DNA of 64,000 bases, taken from contig NC_058499.1 of NCBI RefSeq assembly GCF_020382885.2, positions 22,305,872-22,369,871 of the forward strand, read 5' to 3'. Origin of the DNA: Scatophagus argus (taxonomy: Eukaryota > Chordata > Actinopteri > Scatophagidae). The position numbers and the translations under genes are program-made. Position 1 is the first letter of the stretch, and each line of letters opens with the position of its first letter. The notes beneath the pieces were generated by a model that saw only the letters and a list, made by a program, of their open reading frames with translations, ran no database searches and was not told the origin of the DNA. Positions 1 through 21,389 of the stretch are shown piece after piece.

Positions 1-1477
1 TTCAAGGACTTCAAGATTTTTCAGGCCCAGTTCCCTAATGTTTGAGAACCAGCCGGCTTTACAGTAGCTGACACACAACAATTAAAAAAGAGAGAGAGAG
101 GACTGAATGTGTGAAAACCTTGTTACGAACAAGCCAGTCTTTGAAAGTGCCACAGGAGGCACACATGCAGACAGCAGGATTAGCATCTTTACCAACCTAC
201 TCATAATCGTCCTAAGAACTTCAGTTGAACATGTAAATTCACACACTTTCCATGACCCAAGTATATTTATGTCTACTTTCAAGGCCTTGATTTTTTTTCC
301 TCTCAAATTTACTAACTTTCAGGAATTTACAAGGGATCCTTGAGTTGAAGATAAAGAAAAAAATTCACCCAATGTAAAGGAGTAAAGAGTCTTTGTACCC
401 ACCATATGTCCTCATAACTGCAGTGTAAAAGACAGCACACAGTCATCTTTCATCTCAGTTGTTCTTTAGAACTGATTAACCGCTTTGAGTGATCGATTTA
501 ACTGCGTCAGTGGCATTGAGCTTGAAAACTGTCAAGTACTGCAAGCTGTTCCCAAATACTTAGCCAAAGTTTGTATTAATCAAATGTCTCAGTGTAGCCA
601 AACATTCCATATCTGATGCACATTTGGCCTTATTTTCATCAGACTGTAAGCATTTTATCAATATTTTATCTGAGAAAAACAACTCCCATCTCCACTAACA
701 TTTAGGGCAGCTAGGACGAGTCAACAGGATATGTTAGTAAGGCAGAGCCACAAACATTCTGTTCTTGCCCACCTGGTGACAGTTACCATGTTTATATGCT
801 AATCCCCCCTTCGGATCCTGTGTAACCTGAAAAATGGAATTAGATGGATCTGAGCATTACCGGTGCTGCTGAGCAAATCTAATTATTCAATACTGTCTGA
901 TTGCAACTTCTGTGGATAGCATTTGTTCTCTTTTGCATCCTGTGCAAGATGAGTTTTAAGTTATTCAATTTCTGTCATCTCTTTTAAAGGAATAGTTCAA
1001 CATTTTGGGGATATAGACTTAATCACTTTCTTGCAGAGTTGCATGAAAATATCAGATACAGTAACAACCTGCAGTGTTGTCGACACAAGCATGAGAGAAG
1101 CCATTGCTCCTGACCAACAAAAGGAAAATAACGCCCCATAGAACAACAAACAAGATTTAACATGTTATTTAGAGCTGCAGGTTGGCTGATTTTGTAACTT
1201 TTGTACTACTGCAGCCTTATATTATACGTAGAGACAGTGTGGTGTTGATCTTCTAACTCTAACTTCAACTAAAAAAAAAAAAAATGTGCCTGCATGTCTT
1301 GCCTGACAGGTTGAGACACCTCTGGAGCTCTCCTAAATATGGCAGAGATAAGGAATGTGTCCTAGGTTATGAACATTGATAAAATACTTCTCCGTCTAAA
1401 CACAGAATAAATAAATAGCACTGATTTCCTACTCTGAGGCAAGTGACAAAAAAAGACTTTGTCTTGTTAACTTGATC
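1..1477. other. 3' flank of tcp11l1, no gene seen
   Basis: No open frame here has coding character or recognisable similarity. The part next to tcp11l1 (roughly 1478-1850) is probably its 3' UTR. A minus-strand ATTAAA at 1483-1478 is the best polyadenylation signal I found, about 370 bases after the stop. The remainder is AT-rich intergenic DNA with one MITE fragment near 985. In human, CSTF3 lies beyond TCP11L1; nothing resembling it reaches this window. Confidence 0.5.
985..1100 (+). repeat. Fragment of a teleost MITE-like dispersed repeat
   Basis: The stretch opening with AAAGGAATAGTTCAACATTT matches, from memory, the terminal sequence of a very common fish repeat whose other end reads roughly as its reverse complement. 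A longer copy lies at about 28010-28454 in this window and retains the opposite end (ATTTCCCAAAATG). Only one end is recognisable here; the inner boundary is uncertain. Confidence 0.45.
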
Positions 1478-1850
1478 TTTAATTAGATACAAATTAAGAA
1501 TCTTAATTTTGTCATGTTGTACTGCATCCAGAGTTTCTGTAAAGTGTTTTTACTCTGCAGAGTATTGTAAAACTACGTACTGTTTTGGTATTAGCCCTGC
1601 TAGTAATACTAAGCACAACTTAATGTGACTTGGTCTGAGATTTTTATCAAATAAGCAACACTGTGAGATAATGCAGCTGGGATGGTAGCCAGTGTGTTCT
1701 GAATATGTCGGCATAAGGTGCACACTCTGGAGAGTTGGCTTTATCCACTGAAAACAGATCAGCTTCCTCAACTTCTTTCTCTAAATCTTAGCCATTACAA
1801 GTGAGGGGAAATGGCGAGACCAGACAGCACTCTCACTCCACTTTGAGTGT

Positions 1851-4800
1851 TTAGGGGCTTTCCCCTCCTGTCAGTATTTTGTGGAGAATCTTTTGGTAGA
1901 ATGGGGAGAAGACCAGCTTGTTGAAGTTGACAAGGCGACTGAAATGAACAGCAAGCTCCTTCAGCTCCCTGCCGACTGGAACCAGACCTCCTGGGAGAGG
2001 AGGAGGGGTCTTATGTTGACTGGACTCCAGGAAAGCCAGGAGGTAGCTCTGAACCCGAGCGTCTGAGAGAAGGGCAGAGGAGATCTTTGTCACCGCCAAG
2101 TTAATGTGTACATAAACACATATGATGACTTTCACAGCGCACAATGTCTGTTCGTACCCATCAGCTTGCGGACCCTGTTGTCTGGCTGGACGGTAGCCGA
2201 GATTTGTCCCATCAGAGTGCTCCTTCGGTCAGCTGAGAATGGAGAGTAGCCATGTTGGTTTAAACACTGACTCAGCTCATTACACAGTTTCTCCCCGATG
2301 GTCGCTAAGGCCTCCTGTACGATGAAAGACCTTGGGACAGACAAAAAGAAAGTATTTAAGTATAGCAACACAACCTAGCTACAAGTTGAAAAACTTGTGC
2401 TAACATTCAAAAGATGTAAGTACAGCACACATTAAAGCTGTATTAGTAGTAGTACACATGTGATACAAAGCCTGTAGCCACCATTACCATGCAAAATCAT
2501 GTCAAAGGAGATGATGAACGAGAGCAAGGCACTTTAACCACACCAAAAAAAAAAGGTTAGCTCGCAATACGGGAGATGTTTGGATTCAGTGAAAAAGGCA
2601 GGATGCTGGTCAATGCCCCAGGCTACATAAAATGCAGATAAGCAGATTTTCTATTGATATCGTAACAATATCATCATTATTCATCATGTGTATTCTTTTG
2701 GCCACAATAATCATGCAGTCCAAAAAATCTGATATTGTGACAGCCCTGACCAGAACAATGACCACTACACCCTCACCTTTACCAGTCACTTCACCCACTG
2801 TGATGTCAAATATGTGTGACAATTAAACTACTGGTACTCACGGTGTATGCATGTCTGCAAGCATGATATTGACAGTGTTCTTAAGAGACTCCATCAAGCC
2901 CGGCAGGCCTGAAATAGCCTCCCCTGTAGTACTGTAGACAACGAGGAGCACAGAGGAGAGCAGAACTAACTTCTCAGCCTCCTGCTGCATCTCCTGGAAC
3001 CGAACCTGGTCCATCAACACTGTCTATAGAGAGGAGAAGAAGAGGAATATGGTTTATGGTGGCAGGAACAAGAGGGACAGGATTCATAAGATATACACTA
3101 ACAGAAGACAGGCAGCAACAGGCTTCAGGACTGAAGTCTTTTACCTCTGGGAAAGGGTCTGAGGCGTGGTCCCATCTCAGCAGGCGCAGGTAGGCATGAT
3201 TATGGACATTAAGGGGGAGGAGTGAGGGAGGGTCAGAGGACGCAGCATTAGAGCCATCCGCCCCGGCCTCTCTCAGGGATCTCACTGTGTCCTCAAGCCA
3301 CTTCTCAGTGTAGTCTAAGGCATCTAGAGAAGAAACAAGCATTTTTATTCTTCAGCTTTCCCTGCATACAGCAGATCTTTGTTTTCCAATCACCTGGTGT
3401 GCCGGTACAAATAAACTGAACATTCATCTATTTAATCTGTTTTCTCGAGAAGCAGAAAACAGCTCCATTTTTCCAGATGCAATCATCAAAATACAGAAAG
3501 TCAAAGCAGCTTCTGTAACATCTGGCATGCAGTTTCAGATCTAACTAACTAACTAAGATCTAACTGTATATGCCAGTCCAATATCCAGAATGCAGCAGTT
3601 TTAACAGGAATCAGTAAAAGGGATCATATCTCCCCCATCTTAGCTTCTCTTCACTGGCTTCCGGTAAAATTCAGAATAGACTTTAAAAGTCTATTAAATA
3701 GACTATAGAGTAGAGTAGACTATAAAGGTTATTTAAAAGTCCCTCCCTCCCTTTCTCTCTCTCTGTATCTTTCTGCAGATATCTCTCCATCCAGATCTTC
3801 ATGTTGAACTGCATCTGGCTCTATGACCAACCCAATGTCTACTGCTGACATCTGCCTGTCATTCTTCTGTGTACCGACTATCGACGGGGTGGTTCTCCGA
3901 ACTGAACTGAAGTCTGAGGTGGAAACCTGGTTCTCTTGAACTGAACTGAATTGATAGGATAGTGGTTTTCTACAGAACATGAAAAATACATGAATGATGA
4001 AACATTTCATTATAATTTCATTATTATAATTTCAGTCTTGTGAAATGTTAAAATCATATTGAGGTGGTATCAAAAGTGAAACTGAACGGATGAATGACAT
4101 GAAAATTTTACATTTTTATGGGTTGAGATTTTGCTTTACTTGTCTTTTTAGTAATGTCATTTTCATGTTGTTAACTGCTTTCCTGCCTGTACAACATCCA
4201 TTGCACGTCTGCCCATCCTGGGTGAGGGATCCCTCCTCTGTCGCTCACCCTGAGGTTTCTCCCATTTTTTCCTGTTAAAGGTTTTTTGGGAGTTTTTCCT
4301 TAGTCAGTGTGAGGGTCGAAGGACAGAGGATGTTGCTGATGTTATGTTAAGCCCTTTGAGACAAACTGCTTGTAAAAATGGGCTATACAAATAAAGTTGT
4401 CTTGTCTTGTCAATATGTAATGTTTCAACATGCATGATATAAAAATAGTCAGTTAATGGAAAAGTGATTCCTTACTGGGTTGTTTCTCCAGAAACTCCTG
4501 GAACTTGCTTCTCTCATACTCAACTGATTGCTGCATCAGATGAGGCCTGATGCTGCTGACTGCAAAGTTTGCCATGTCCACCTTCATCAGGTCCAGCACA
4601 GAGAATATTGCCCTAAGAAGAAGGACAGAGAAGAAAAAAAAAGTTCAACTTATTATTCACTTTCATTAAGTCTGCATTAAGCTTGTGGACATCCTGCTAG
4701 CTCATCTTTTGTGATCCTCTATGATAACATTACTCTAGAGCAAACTGACATCTGCACTGTAATGCAGTGGAATGAAATTATTTGTAAAAATAAACTACGA

Positions 4801-7692
4801 CCTGGAACACACAAAACTAATAATAGTCTCTCTCTTGTCTCTTGGCTTACTTGAGCAGAGGCACAACCTCGGTGATCTCTTTTAGCTTACTGATGTCCTC
4901 ATCTCTACAGGGGGCGCACAGAGAGCCCATCATACCAACGATAAACTGGGACAGCCGACTGATGTCGAGCGCTCCATTCTCCGCCTGCTGCTGGATCAGA
5001 GGCAGGTCCAGAACCTCCTCGATACGGGAGCGCAGACGACCGTGGCCGGGCAGCAAGAAAGACAGCAGCGTCTGGACGAGCAGTGGAACAGAGGGTGATT
5101 GAAAGCAGGTGGAAAATGAAACACAATATTGATGGAATTAAGATACAGAAATTGCAGTATCTGTATGGTAGAGCTGTGCAGCAACAACCGTCTCAAACAA
5201 ATGCAGGATCCATAAGAGAGGAGGTTGCAGCCACAATGAGAAATCACATTTACTAAGTTCTGGAGTCATCGGGGCTGATGAGAACCTCTCCCTCACCTCT
5301 TTGATCTCAGCCAGCAGTTTGATGGCATGTGCATACGTTGGCGGATCCTCCTTCAATTGAGCTTCCAAACAATCCCAGAATGCTTTGTGCATGATCTCCT
5401 TCACTCTGCGTTCTAAACTGTACAGGGGCACAGGAAGAACTCACTTCTACAGCAAGAAAGAATTCACTCAAAGTACAGTTACTGTTTCTGATCAAAAGCT
5501 CACCTCCCTTCAGGGAGCTCTGCAGGTTTGACTTGAAAAGCATGGTTGACCATTATTTCATGGGCCAAAGCCATGTTGGTGACTCCTTTAGCTGTCTCCA
5601 TCAGCTCCTCTACTGAGACAAACCTGGGAGGGCTGGCTGTGAGGGACAAAAATGAATGATTTAAACAATTTATTTCTCCAAAACTGCACAGAGGGAAGAG
5701 AAAAGAACAATACACAAACAATTTCACTGCCAACAAACTGCATTTGAACTACCCGAGCACACACTGACTACAAGATGAGTTCACCCTCTCGAGTGCTGTC
5801 AGTGTACCCTCCAGGCACTGTCCTCAGCATGCCTGCCTTAAAGCAAGGTTTCTAAACTTTCTCGCCCCTAAAACATACTGCAGTTCATAAGTAAGAGCAT
5901 GAAGAACAAATCACAAATTCCTACTCACATTTGCCTTGTCTTCATCTGTCATATGTCACTAGGCAAATGCAATATTTGAAAAACACAATAAAAATCACAG
6001 TGAGGCCAATCAGACAAAGTAAAATTTGCCTAAATCAGGGTTTAATTAATAATTAATAATTGTCCAAATAATTGGCACAGCTCCCAGCTGAGTTTTATTT
6101 GTTTGGTTTGCTGAACAATTTTTAGATTGACATGCTATAATCCATAGGTCAACAACCTCAGACAGACATGCCAACAATTGCAGTGAATCATGATCCTAAA
6201 TAGGAGTGAAGAACCTGACGATTTTTGATCAAGATTGATGAACGCTTCCACAATCAGCTCTTCAAGCAAACAGTAGAGACTGCAGTATTTAATGTCCTCT
6301 TACTTTTGTTTCCAGACGTCATATAACCTCAGTGACTAACAGAGTCTCACCAACAGGGTGATGTAGCCAGCGAGACTGGATGAATTACTTCACATGTCTC
6401 TTCTTGTATTGTAAATAATGTTGGGGTGTGAGATAGCTAGGGGCAAGGTGGACATGGAGCCTGTGCAAAGAAAGGACTATCTTTAATGTAATATTGTGTT
6501 TTTATGGTGCAAATGGACAAATTCATAGCTGAACATCCTGGACCACAATGGGTACCTCATAAATACTGTGTGTACTTTGTCTGTCAAACATGCCATCTAA
6601 AATTCATTAAATGTGGTGTGTCTAGGTCTAACAATCAAGCAGCTACTCTCAGACTCATGCCTAAACTAATAATCACTTGTGAATATGTCAAGACACACAC
6701 AACAACATATAAACTATGCAAACTGATTTGCTTAATGTGATAGGCTTTAGCTGTACATATTGCCAAAACACCACACCTGCCCTCATTAACTGTCAGGCTG
6801 GACTGGACTGTGATGAGATTTAGAGGAGCTGTACCACTGAAGAGCTAATACAGGAGAGCACTACAGAGAGGAAGAGTTTATTTGGCAACCCCTGAAGGAA
6901 GGTGCTTGTGAGCCGGGTGCATTGCCTCACATGGATGTTTCTTTCCCTCCATACAAAAGGAGAGCTGTTTGTGTTCGCATGTTTGTGCTAATAAAGAACT
7001 GCTGTGGAACAACTGAGGCAATGAACTGTGACAGGGAAAAGATTGGATTGCAACTGAAGCCAAAAACTTCAAAAGCCTTTCACCGCAAGTCAAGGTGCAA
7101 AATATACCACTAGCAATGATTACATGAACATCGTGGACCACAGCTGCCCAGCATAAATAATGGTTTGTTTATCCACAACGCTGGTCGCCTTGACAACATC
7201 TCTATGAGCAGATATTCATGTAGCAAGTGTTCTGCCTTTCTCAGACAACCAGTTAGAGGTTTATTTGTGACCAAAAACAGAGCTCAGCAAAGAAAGGAAG
7301 CACCAGGGAGCACACTGAGTGGTAGCAATGTACTTAATAAGATTCCACCCACACCCACATGTTGGTCAGGTTAGATGGAGATCTTATCCATGGAAACCTG
7401 AATGAATTTATTAAGCAGATCAGACTTTCTCTTTTATGCATTTCCCCTTCTCAAATAGAACTGGTGTAAGATTAGACACACATGTCCTCTTACTTTAATG
7501 TAAGAGTAGTGTACTGTGTAGCTGGGGTTCCACTCTGAAATCAACCTCACCTTGAGGAGTGTTTCCTCTGTGCGGGCTCGGGGTATTTGCTCGGACCCTT
7601 TTCCTCACTGTCTCTTCAGAAGCATCCTGTGTCCTCTCCTCCTTCGACTCCTTCTCTTCTCCAACCTCGAGGTGGTCTGCCTCCTTAGACAT
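1851..7692 (-). CDS. tcp11l1: T-complex 11-like protein 1 (9 coding exons, 499 aa)
   Basis: Coding exons on the minus strand: 7692-7551, 5636-5504, 5417-5297, 5071-4851, 4612-4476, 3323-3145, 3023-2842, 2330-2158, 2062-1851. All junctions are GT-AG and the phases add up to exactly 500 codons including TAA. After a short acidic, variable N-terminus (about residues 1-48), the rest is a TCP11-family domain. Conserved blocks include [77 protein letters not shown] and [16 protein letters not shown] near the C-terminus. Human TCP11L1 is about 509 aa and aligns end to end by recall, better than its paralogue TCP11L2. The biochemical role is poorly defined; the founding member TCP11 acts in sperm function. 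The start is [10 protein letters not shown] in exon 2, 8 bases after the acceptor. Synteny with depdc7 supports TCP11L1. Confidence 0.93.
3540..4415 (+). mobile_element. Degenerate L2/CR1-like LINE 3' end, antisense in a tcp11l1 intron
   Basis: The intron between tcp11l1 exons 6 and 7 holds a decayed retrotransposon tail in plus orientation. At about 3590-3690 the frame reads [20 protein letters not shown] followed by [15 protein letters not shown], the C-terminal reverse-transcriptase region of fish L2/CR1-type LINEs. The segment 4190-4413 resembles the family's 3' UTR (AAGCCCTTTGAGAC, GGGCTATACAAATAAAG) and ends in short TTGTC tandem repeats, as such LINEs do. No intact ORF remains. Confidence 0.7.
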
Positions 7693-8191
7693 GCTAAACT
7701 CTGCAAGATAACAGGTGATGTTTGTTTGTTTCAAGCCGCAATGTGCAGTTATAACAAAATGCTGTAAACAACTGAGAATCTTTAAATGCCCAGTGATTCC
7801 ATCACGTGTGTTATATGTGTTACGTGTAGCTGTGTCAGTTATTTTTTTTTTTTACTTAGACACGCAGTGATACTGTGTCAGTGAACAGTATTTTCACGTT
7901 ACAGCAGAAGGAGGAGAAGAGATGCAGGTTTGTTGTTGTGATCTACAGATGATGACATCACCCATCTCAGTAGGGGAGAGGGAGAGGAGTCAGCGCGATG
8001 CTAGGCTGACTGAGGTGGTGAACACGACAGAGGTAAACAGAACAAAGCCTCGTGGTAATGTGGCTGTCATTACAGTCTAGTCTGGGCTAACATTACTAAC
8101 CTTGTCGTCGGCAGCACCGAGGAGAGAGACTGACTAGCTATGAAACCCAACTTATCAAACGTTAGCTTTAGTAAGCGTGAACATGACTTAC

Positions 8192-8620
8192 CGTCAACAA
8201 CAATAACAAAGCGTTATGACACAGCTACTCCTTCATAACCTAACCATAGAGAAACTATCACTGCTACAAATTTATTGGGAACTTCACCACCGCCAGACAC
8301 CGTCTTCAAAAGAAGGAAGGCTTTGTTTCATCCTAGAAAACTCGAGTATTTTAACGTCGCAGTTTATTAAAGGTACCCCTCCTCGGATTGCCGCTAACCA
8401 AGCGGCTCTTCCTGTATTGGGTGGGGCTAAGATGACGTATCAGCCGAGCCCTCTCCCGCAAATCAAGTTTTTTTCCTCCAGGATGGAGAAGTGATGGACT
8501 GCCTTTCTCTGCCTCTGATTGGCTAGTACTAGTTGCCTTCGTTTGTTGGGTTGGTCAGGTTAATTCTTCAGCAGTGAGATTGGCCAATCAGAGGCAGAGT
8601 AGGTCGGGTCATGCTTTCAC
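8192..8620 (-). promoter_or_regulatory. tcp11l1: tcp11l1 promoter and noncoding first exon
   Basis: tcp11l1 exon 2 begins at 7700 after a clear acceptor (TTATCTTGCAG), so a noncoding first exon must lie upstream. A strong minus-strand donor (TTGACG then GTAAGT) ends an exon at 8192. The region above it is locally GC-richer. It contains an ETS-type CAGGAAG (minus strand, about 8413-8407), a CRE-like TGACGTA at 8433-8439, and two CCAAT boxes within a 17-bp inverted repeat (8507-8523 and 8583-8599). The right arm overlaps the palindrome GATTGGCCAATC at 8578-8589. The transcription start was not determined; the layout suggests a TATA-less, NF-Y-type housekeeping promoter (inference). Confidence 0.55.
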
Positions 8621-8639
8621 CGTCCTGGGAAAAAATATC

Positions 8640-9890
8640 GCCTCACAAATTTATTAACCCTCATCCCTAACCTCTTATATTCGTCCCCCATCAGTTCAAA
8701 ACACTTTTCTTCTCGCTCCTTCTACAGTTGAATGTTTGAGCGTCACTTTGTAAAATGATGTACGTGCAGAGTGTGAGGCTGTTTTCACATTCATTGCTGA
8801 AAGTGAATGTTTTCTCTGAGATCACTGAAAAGCTGATTTGAAGATGTGGAGCCTGTGTGCATGACCTGTGAAACCCCAAACAGTTTGGAAGCCAGTCCTG
8901 GTCTAATATAACACACAAGTCTGAGGTGGAAACCTGCAGCCTCTAGAGTACATAAACTGAAAATGTATGAAAACTTGCAGTTAAATTTATGTATTAAAAG
9001 ATATTTGCACATTCATATATACTGGAATTTTAAATGAGGGATTAAGGAGTAGCTAAAAAAATATGTTTGACACGGGGTTTTTGTATGCCTGATTATGTGT
9101 GTCTGGTGGAGATTAAGTAAAGACTTATCCTGTGCACTCACCAAGCAACCTGACTCCGGTCCGGTTTTGACCCCAGTTGCACCAGCCATCCAATAGGTCT
9201 CAAGTCTGAAATACAGCACAGCGGCACAATAACTGCAGCTGTGGTCAGTTACTCGTGAACAGTATATTCTACAGACACATCTTCTCCTCCATCACCCTTC
9301 GACAAAGCCCTTCTCAGCATTTTCAAATAGTTATGACACTGGATTCTATAGTCACCAATTTTGACAAAGAAAAAGTGTAGCGCAAGTTGATAAAAAGTTA
9401 CCTGTATGAAATTTGTTAGGCAGTTTATTTTAATACTACTTCTTTCAGTTATATCTACACATTTTTCTCTGATATGATGTTGAGATCTAAAAGTTACACC
9501 AATTGAAATTAAATTTGGTTGTGATTTAAGTGAGCTGGGTTTACAAATCACCTACATTTTAGCAATGTTGCACTCAAAATTTTGTAAACGTGTCAAAAAT
9601 CGCCACTATATCCACAGGAGTTCAGTCGAGAACTTTGCAAGAAGACAATTTTTTGCTTCACGCTGACCAGTAGTCCATTTTTATTTTTTAAATTCTCTAC
9701 ACAAATAAATTTATAGACATATGGAAGGGTTGTGTGCAACATCGTACCATTTCACAAAATCATGCCAATCATTTAGTGAGGGGGCTGCCTGTCTTCTATT
9801 CCATTTGTTCTGCATTAAAATACATACATGTACAAGATTAATCGTGGGAATATAATATTTACTTTCAGAAACACAGGGGTAAGTATATCA
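8640..9890. other. Intergenic DNA between tcp11l1 promoter and depdc7 3' end
   Basis: About 1.25 kb separate the tcp11l1 promoter from the depdc7 polyadenylation signal. The open frames here are short and show no recognisable protein. The only notable item is a 20-base string at 8917-8936 that also occurs at 3910-3929 inside the LINE-derived stretch, suggesting a small repeat fragment. Confidence 0.5.
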
Positions 9891-9894
9891 ACTC

Positions 9895-9900
9895 TTTATT
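9895..9900 (-). terminator. depdc7: depdc7 polyadenylation signal AATAAA
   Basis: TTTATT on the plus strand reads AATAAA on the minus strand, about 166 bases after the depdc7 stop codon. It is the first canonical signal past the stop and gives a short 3' UTR. Confidence 0.6.
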
Positions 9901-10065
9901 CATTCAGTTCGAGAATAAAGCAAATACACAATCAAATGCTACAGGCATCTTTCCCACATGTATTTACAATCTCCACTAAGACTCATTGTCAGTCACAAAC
10001 ATTTCTTTCCAGTCGGTCAGCTTGCGTCCAACTGACTGATGGGCTGTGTCACTGTCTTCACACAT

Positions 10066-18468
<8,403 letters not shown>

Positions 18469-18950
18469 GTGCACCAAATGATGGGAAAGTAGTCGAGTTA
18501 AGCACTCCTTTAGTTGATAGTGGTTAGCAGACAAGCAGGAGAGAGCAACCAAACACACAACCACATCCTAGCACAAGCGTCTTTATTGTATATGCAATTT
18601 TAAACCGCGACCGCTAGATGGCACCAATCGCCAACTTACACTAACTACTGTCCAGTCCCGCTCTGTTCGCTCGTATTATAGTGCATGATAAAATATATCA
18701 CAATAGGGCAGAATACTGGCGAAAGCTGAAGTTTCTTTACCCTCGATATGATAAAATGCAATCCATTTTTTATCCATACTGGTAAATAAGACATTGTTTT
18801 AGGCACCGAGAGCCCCAGGGAGCATCTGAGAATTTGTTTTCATCTGTTTGTTGGCTGTGTGTTGATATGCGATGTAAATAAAGTTTGGCTTTTCTCTATC
18901 GGACAGTTGTTCCGCCCACTTTTTATCGCTTCAACGTTTATTGTGTGTGT
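18469..18950. promoter_or_regulatory. Shared head-to-head promoter region of depdc7 and ccdc73
   Basis: depdc7 (minus) begins coding at 18468. The probable first exon of ccdc73 (plus) ends at 19101. Both transcripts must therefore start within about 600 bases of each other, the arrangement of a bidirectional promoter. I see no TATA box in a convincing place for either gene, and no strong CpG cluster. Exact start sites cannot be fixed from sequence. Confidence 0.45.
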
Positions 18951-19101
18951 TGACTATTTTCAGCACTGAATTTTTCACTTTGAGTTGTCAGTGTCTTTTC
19001 TGCCAGTGGCTAACAGGGTCTATTCAGGGGCAGCCTGTCAAAAAGAGCTGAGCTTCTTCTGATTCAGTGCATGTCAGCTTCCTTTTGGCTAATTACCAAA
19101 G
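18950..19101 (+). other. ccdc73: Probable noncoding first exon of ccdc73
   Basis: The exon carrying the ccdc73 start codon opens at 21354 with an acceptor (TTGATTAACAG), so an upstream noncoding exon is needed. The donor ACCAAAG|GTAAGG at 19101/19102 is the strongest plus-strand candidate upstream and lies just past the depdc7 start, as a divergent promoter predicts. The 5' limit given is arbitrary. Confidence 0.4.
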
Positions 19102-19840
19102 GTAAGGTTAGTTTAGCTGCATCAACAAACCACAGTGGAATTCACTTAAAGCAACAAATAGTTTAATTCCTATCAATATATATATATATACTCTAAAATT
19201 AATGGACAAACTATAGCTGTCTTTTTGGTTTATCTTAACAAACGATCTGCTAGCTAACATTTTACTGTAAGCTAGCTTTTGGTTCAGGCTAAAGTTAAGC
19301 TAGTGTTAAGACTCTTGTTAACTGTTCCGATCGTTGACATTAACTTTTCTTTCATTTTTGTCATACTTCAGATAATTTAAACCAAAGGGGAAAGTGTAAT
19401 GCTATATCAGAGTTATTTAAAATGTAGTGAATCCCTCCTAAAACGCAGGCTCATTGCGGAAAACTGCTAGGGACACTTAACATTAAAGAAAGCAAAACAC
19501 TGACAAATAAGGTAAATTGGAATAAGTTGGAGAGTAACTTCACCAGACAAAGAGGTCAAAGATGTATCAATTACAATAAACAGTCTCAGTGTTTAAAGAA
19601 TATTACAGCTTACAGTTAACATATCAGACAAGTTGTTAAAAGGGGGATTTATAAAGAGCTTGCTTTTCCCTTTGGCTGGCATATGGTTGTGAAATGAAGC
19701 AGTATTAGCATGTAGTGTATTTATTGATAAATAGACCTTTTTCACAGCAGTCATTTTGACACAAAATAGTGGGTAAATACAACAGTTTCTGCTCACATTA
19801 ATTGAAGCTCTGTACCTACTACATTACACTGTTTATTGTT

Positions 19841-20026
19841 GTATATATATACTTTTTTATATTGCCTTGTATATATATATTATATATGCCACTTTTTATT
19901 TTGTTATTTTTAACATTTTGTTTAGCCTGTTGTGTGTATTGCTGCTGCTGCACTGCAATTTCCCAGCCTGGGATCAATAACATCTATCTATCTATCTATC
20001 AATCTATCTATCCATCTATCTATCTA
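19841..20026 (+). repeat. AT-rich run and ATCT tetranucleotide microsatellite
   Basis: TA dinucleotide runs at 19841-19887 are followed by an imperfect (ATCT)n array at 19982-20026, in the first intron of ccdc73. The short gap contains unrelated sequence (CTGCTGCTGCACTGC). Simple repeats only. Confidence 0.85.
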
Positions 20027-21389
20027 AGTAGAACAGAGCTTATTTCATTTCAAAATGGCTGCTGTGAGCAAAAGCCTGTTTTCAATAAACTGCAGCTCCA
20101 TTGTGCCATGTAAAACTGTGGACCTTTTTTCACATTCCCGGCAGACTTTTGCACTTGGTCATAGCAGGAAAAGCAGAGGTGTTACTGACAACATTAACAA
20201 TGGCTCTGTTATCTTCAAGCGTCCCAGTAAGCCGTGTCAGTGTCTTGCTACTGTGACCGGACAAAATGTCCTCTAGAAAAAAGGCCAATTGCGTGTTTAC
20301 ACTGACATTGTAATAGTTCACTTGTTGTATTGCTGTTAGCTATATTGTGATTACTTGTATTACAATCTCAGGGCTGTAGATTAACTTTCTTTTCTTTTCC
20401 TGTTCTGAATTACAAAACAGAAACTAACGTAACTCACCCAAAGGTAATTCAGACATCATGTTGCTTGACAGAAATGTTCCCCTTTAATGGATGGCAGTTC
20501 TTTTAATTTGTCTTTTTCATGGCTTAGAGATGGTGGTTAATACCTGCTCAACTGAATCACAGGAGAAGCAAATAAAGACATTGTGGTCTACTCCCTCACT
20601 CACAGTCACATTCACCGTGCACATAAGACACACAAACACTATCACTTTGACACACTAACACACGTTTACACACCCCTCTCCCCCCTCAGTACCTGGGGGT
20701 CACACTGTCGTTTTATGATAGTAGCCAATTCTAGCAGGGATCATTTAATTCTCCAACGTGATTGATACCAGTGCAGGTTAAATGGGAGAAAAAAGGTCCG
20801 TTCTATTAGGAGATCAGTGGCTAGTGGAGACCTCCCACTTAAATAGTCATATTTTCCCATAGCGGTGTGTTAGCATGCAGTGTGTGTGTCACTCAGTGTC
20901 TTGGTTACGTTTAGGGGACAGGAGACAGTTGCACTGGACCGTCCACAGGTCAAATTAAATAACCTCGATAATTTAAAAAGCATTGACAGTGCAATTTGTC
21001 TGTTCAGTGTTATTGCTATGACCCCTATTAGTGTCAACGGGCTCCTTCATTTGAACCGCAATGGCTTATCAAGGTGTTATCTTCTCACCGCAGTGGAAGT
21101 GGTGTAAAACAAAGACAGAAAAAAAACTAATGGTCATTTCATAGCCATTAGGTTAGACTGTAGTGATTGAGAAACATTACGAGACTTTAATGTGCTAGCC
21201 TATTATTTCTAATAAAATCATTTAGCAGTAAAAATTGCAGATGAGGAAGTAATTATAAGCGTATAAGTGGAAAAGCAGAGTGTTACTGCTTATTAAACAG
21301 CCAATTCTATTAACCTTTTTCAACTAAATGTTTTTTTTTTCCTTGATTAACAGGCACAGCGGGACCTTGGCCTGTCCTGAAACAACTCA

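Noticed and set aside
8216..8494. 92-codon plus-strand frame opposite the tcp11l1 first exon
   Set aside because: No recognisable protein, no splice partner, and it lies over the predicted promoter and 5' UTR exon of tcp11l1.
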